A stretch of DNA of 48,652 nucleotides, from contig NZ_AQWL01000016.1 in the NCBI RefSeq assembly GCF_000376425.1, positions 1-48,652 of the forward strand. The letters are read 5' to 3'. A model generated the notes under the pieces. The model did no database searches and was not told where the DNA came from. It saw nothing but the letters and a program-made list of their open reading frames with translations. This DNA comes from Thiobacillus denitrificans DSM 12475 (GTDB taxonomy: Bacteria > Pseudomonadota > Gammaproteobacteria > Burkholderiales > Thiobacillaceae). A program made the position numbers and the translations under genes. Positions 46,522 to 48,652 of this stretch are shown piece after piece. Each line of letters begins with the position of its first letter. Position 1 is the first letter of the stretch.

Positions 46522-47499
46522 TCAGCTCGATCTCGTTGACCGAAGCAAGGTTCGACTTCCACCAGGATCGTTGGACGATGTCGTGGCCTTGTTCCTGGGG
46601 TGGGACTTTGCGTGAAGCGTGACCATTCGTTTGGTGGCTACGAATGTGTAAATCTGGGTCGTGCTGATACAGGTATGTCCCAGCAGCTCCTGGATCACCC
46701 GCAAATCTGCACCGGCATCCAGCAAGTGAGTGGCAAAGGCGTGCCGGAGGCTGTGAGTACTGAGGGGTCTTTCGATCCCCTTGTTTGAGGCGTGCTTCTT
46801 CACCACCAGGCGGAGTACGCCCGTGCTTATTTTCTTCCCGCGAACCGAGAGGAACACATGATTGCAAAGGTAGTTCCGTCTCAGGGCGGGTCTTGACCTA
46901 CTCAGATACAGATCGAGCCAGAATGCAGCCTCTTCACCAAACACCACCAGCCGCTCCTTGTTTCCTTTTCCACAAACTCGAATCACACGGTTTTTGAAAT
47001 CAAAGTCTTCGAGCTTGAGATCAGATAGCTCGGTGGCTCGTATACCGGTCGCATAGAGCAATTCGAGCATGGCCTTGTCACGCATGCCTTGGTGAGAATT
47101 GAGATCGGTAATATCAAGCAGTGACGCCATCTCATCCTGTGTCGGCGTGTTCGGGAGGCGGTGGGGTATTTTGATCTTGCCAAGCCGCATGGTCGGGTCC
47201 TGCGCAACCTGCCCATTGGTCGTGAGATATTGGTAAAACCGACGAAGCGAAGTGGTATAGCGAGCCACGCTCCGAACGCTGACCTTTCTCTCCAGCAGGC
47301 TTGCCAGCCACGCCTCAATGTCCTGATTGTGGACCTGGAGTAGCGTCTTCCCATTATGCTGGGTCAGCCACGATCCGAAATTGATCAGATCCGCCCGATA
47401 AGCGTCGATGGTCCTGTCGGCGAGACCATGAACAAGCCATAACTCATTGCTGAACTGCTCCACGGATGGGAGCAGGGATTTAGATTTTGCGGAACCCAT
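46522..47499 (-). CDS. tyrosine recombinase (XerC/D-like)
   Basis: A 325-residue site-specific recombinase. The N-terminal SAM-like core-binding domain is at about 10-95 (YRADLINFGSWLTQHNGKTL), and the catalytic domain has R154 (TGIRATEL), a Lys in GKGNKERLV, H249 and R252 (HSLRH), H275 (LLGH) and nucleophile Y284 (TQIYTF). All catalytic residues are present. A Ser/Arg-rich tail of about 35 residues follows the usual XerD end. It may move the restriction island or act on cassettes, but it is not an IntI: the integron-integrase insert is not visible. No att site could be assigned. Confidence 0.9.
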   Translation of the reverse strand: MGSAKSKSLLPSVEQFSNELWLVHGLADRTIDAYRADLINFGSWLTQHNGKTLLQVHNQDIEAWLASLLERKVSVRSVARYTTSLRRFYQYLTTNGQVAQDPTMRLGKIKIPHRLPNTPTQDEMASLLDITDLNSHQGMRDKAMLELLYATGIRATELSDLKLEDFDFKNRVIRVCGKGNKERLVVFGEEAAFWLDLYLSRSRPALRRNYLCNHVFLSVRGKKISTGVLRLVVKKHASNKGIERPLSTHSLRHAFATHLLDAGADLRVIQELLGHTCISTTQIYTFVATKRMVTLHAKSHPRNKATTSSNDPGGSRTLLRSTRSS

Positions 47500-47639
47500 T
47501 TATTTTGCCTTTCTTGGTTTAACCCCTTCGGCTCCGCAACTGCAGGGGGAAATTTTCAGCTTATTATTTTCGCCGCCACTCCCATGACGGTATTGCATTC
47601 AAGTTAGCCCATCCCGTGTGCATTCCTGAATCGTTTTCT

Positions 47640-47661
47640 GATCGTGCCTGGAGGCACGATC
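47640..47661. repeat. perfect inverted repeat
   Basis: GATCGTGCC-TGGA-GGCACGATC, nine-bp arms, between the recombinase and the DUF6088 gene. It lacks a T run. Candidates are a recombinase core site or an mRNA hairpin. The rest of 47500-47850 shows no gene. Confidence 0.6.
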
Positions 47662-47850
47662 CACAACAGACAGCAAATTTTAGTATTTCCTGACGTGCCA
47701 TGCCAACCCCAGCTTGATGAGCAGGTTGGTATAAGACTCTTCGTGCTTTCTGACGTCTAACCTCAAGGGCTGTTTTCATTTAAGGCAACGTGGCAGGCTT
47801 CTTCTGCCGACTTGCCTTCCTGCTTGTTCGATCATTCCTGGCCTTACCGA

Positions 47851-47880
47851 TGTCCGATATATGTATACAATTAACGGACA
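47851..47880. promoter_or_regulatory. dyad operator before the DUF6088 gene
   Basis: TGTCCG (47851-47856) and CGGACA (47875-47880) flank GTATAC at the centre; 22 of 30 positions are symmetric. It ends 11 bp before the ATG and overlaps an AT-rich promoter-like stretch, as expected for an autorepressed antitoxin. Confidence 0.6.
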
Positions 47881-47891
47881 TGGAGCCAGTC

Positions 47892-48428
47892 ATGCTCAAC
47901 CCGACGCCCGTCATCAAATTACAGGTGAGGCAACGTATCAACCAGGCCCCGGCAGCCAAAGTGTGGACGCCGGTGGATTTTCTCGACCTGGGTAGCCGCG
48001 ACGCGGTGGACAAAACGCTCCAGCGCATGGTCGCCAGCAATGATCTGCGCCGCATCGACCGAGGACTGTACGACCAGCCCCGGATGAATTCACTCACCGG
48101 CCAGCTGACCGCCCCTGATTATCGCAGCGTGATCGATGCCGTCGGTCGTCGCGACCAGGTACGCGTACTGATTGATGGGATGACCGCCGCCAACGATCTG
48201 GGCCTGACCAATGCGGTGCCGGGGCAGGTCATTGTGCATACCGATGGCCGACTGCGACCGATCCAATTGGGAAAATTGACCCTCCAGTTCAAACTGACGG
48301 CGCCAAGCAAGCTCTACTGGGCAGACCGTCCAGCTATGCGAGTGGTGCAAGCCCTGTACTGGCTGCGCGATGGTCTGAAGGGGGGTCTCCTCGTTTTCAG
48401 TGCAATAAGTGACGGTACGAAAAGCTAG
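47892..48428 (+). CDS. DUF6088 / AbiEi-like antitoxin with altered C-terminus
   Basis: A 178-residue protein. The N-terminal winged helix (WTPVDFLDLGSRDAVDKTLQ, then RMVASNDLRRIDRGLYDQPR) and the following domain (YRSVIDAVGRRDQVRVLIDG) match DUF6088/AbiEi antitoxins. After ALYWLRDGLK the sequence departs from the family and stops at SDGTKS, so the C-terminal end seems replaced or frameshifted. No partner nucleotidyltransferase gene follows in the window. ATG 47892 has GGAG six bases upstream. Probably a decayed type IV toxin-antitoxin locus that may still repress its dyad. Confidence 0.75.
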   Translation: MLNPTPVIKLQVRQRINQAPAAKVWTPVDFLDLGSRDAVDKTLQRMVASNDLRRIDRGLYDQPRMNSLTGQLTAPDYRSVIDAVGRRDQVRVLIDGMTAANDLGLTNAVPGQVIVHTDGRLRPIQLGKLTLQFKLTAPSKLYWADRPAMRVVQALYWLRDGLKGGLLVFSAISDGTKS

Positions 48429-48524
48429 CACTGGCGCGGAGGTGGTGTTGGTAGATCGTTGATTTCATTGACTTTCCTGTTCACTTTCAAATCTGCGATT
48501 CGTGGCGTCAAACCGTGGTCGGTT

Positions 48525-48652
48525 TCATCCATTGGTGCCAGTTATCGATGCATTTGGCCGCGAAGGCAGGATTTGGTCAGCATAGCGGTCAACCGGGAAG
48601 CGAAACACACCCCGCAAGTTGATGCTCTCCAGCCTGGTGGGCGCAATCTTCC
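48525..48652 (-). CDS. 3' end of a gene entering from the right (partial)
   Basis: A minus-strand frame open to the window edge ends in TGA at 48525-48527. The last residues are LRGVFRFPVDRYADQILPSR and then PNASITGTNG. The composition looks protein-like, but the fragment of about 42 residues is too short to name. The interval 48429-48524 is empty. Confidence 0.35.
   Translation of the reverse strand, partial: KIAPTRLESINLRGVFRFPVDRYADQILPSRPNASITGTNG

Noticed and set aside
46522-47499. Integron integrase IntI for the attC cluster
   Set aside because: The recombinase lacks the visible IntI-specific insert before the second patch, lies 35 kb away and looks XerC/D-like.

Overview
The window looks like part of an integrative and conjugative element (ICE) of a gamma- or betaproteobacterium. 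Its plus-strand backbone is the set typical of SPI-7/PFGI-1-like ICEs: a TIGR03761 (PFL_4669/AcaB-like) protein, DUF3158, SSB, topoisomerase III, an S49 peptidase, a STY4534-family ICE replication protein (DUF3577), DUF3275, a DUF6094 methyltransferase and a large SNF2/DEAD-type helicase. The species cannot be read from this sequence. No rRNA, tRNA or CRISPR array was seen.

Layout. (1) 1-7.0 kb: tightly packed backbone genes with frequent ATGA/TGATG overlaps. (2) 7.1-20.3 kb: a cargo block. It holds a RelE/XRE toxin-antitoxin pair, an orphan TumA-like antitoxin behind a decapitated TumE-like toxin, a minus-strand group of integron-type gene cassettes with attC-like sites and no integrase (CALIN-like), a MerR plus VIT/VWA pair, and a three-gene defensive two-component system that matches Detocs (DtcA kinase, DtcB receiver, DtcC receiver-nucleosidase). 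(3) 20.3-36.6 kb: a second backbone block built of modules. A module is a structured 5' leader, one to three mostly uncharacterised genes and, at five junctions, an intrinsic terminator. Ten long copies and one short copy of a repeated leader are present. Nearly every leader ends in a hairpin that pairs with the Shine-Dalgarno sequence. (4) 36.6-46.4 kb: a minus-strand type I restriction-modification operon (hsdM-dinD-hsdS-DUF4917-hsdR-YgjP-like protease) in which every junction is a 4-bp overlap. It is preceded by DUF2188 and a half-size HsdS-like gene with a near-consensus sigma-70 promoter. (5) 46.5-48.65 kb: a complete tyrosine recombinase, a C-terminally altered DUF6088 antitoxin-like gene with a dyad operator, and the end of another gene.

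How it fits together: the backbone supplies element processing and replication (SSB, TopB, DUF3577 protein, helicase). The cargo supplies stability (toxin-antitoxin) and anti-phage functions (Detocs, type I RM with a SIR2-like passenger). The most unusual part is the leader array at 20.3-34.3 kb. Its helices show compensatory changes between copies and it repeatedly hides ribosome binding sites, which suggests one shared post-transcriptional (or single-stranded-DNA-dependent) switch for a whole set of ICE genes. All family names come from reading the proteins; no database search was run.
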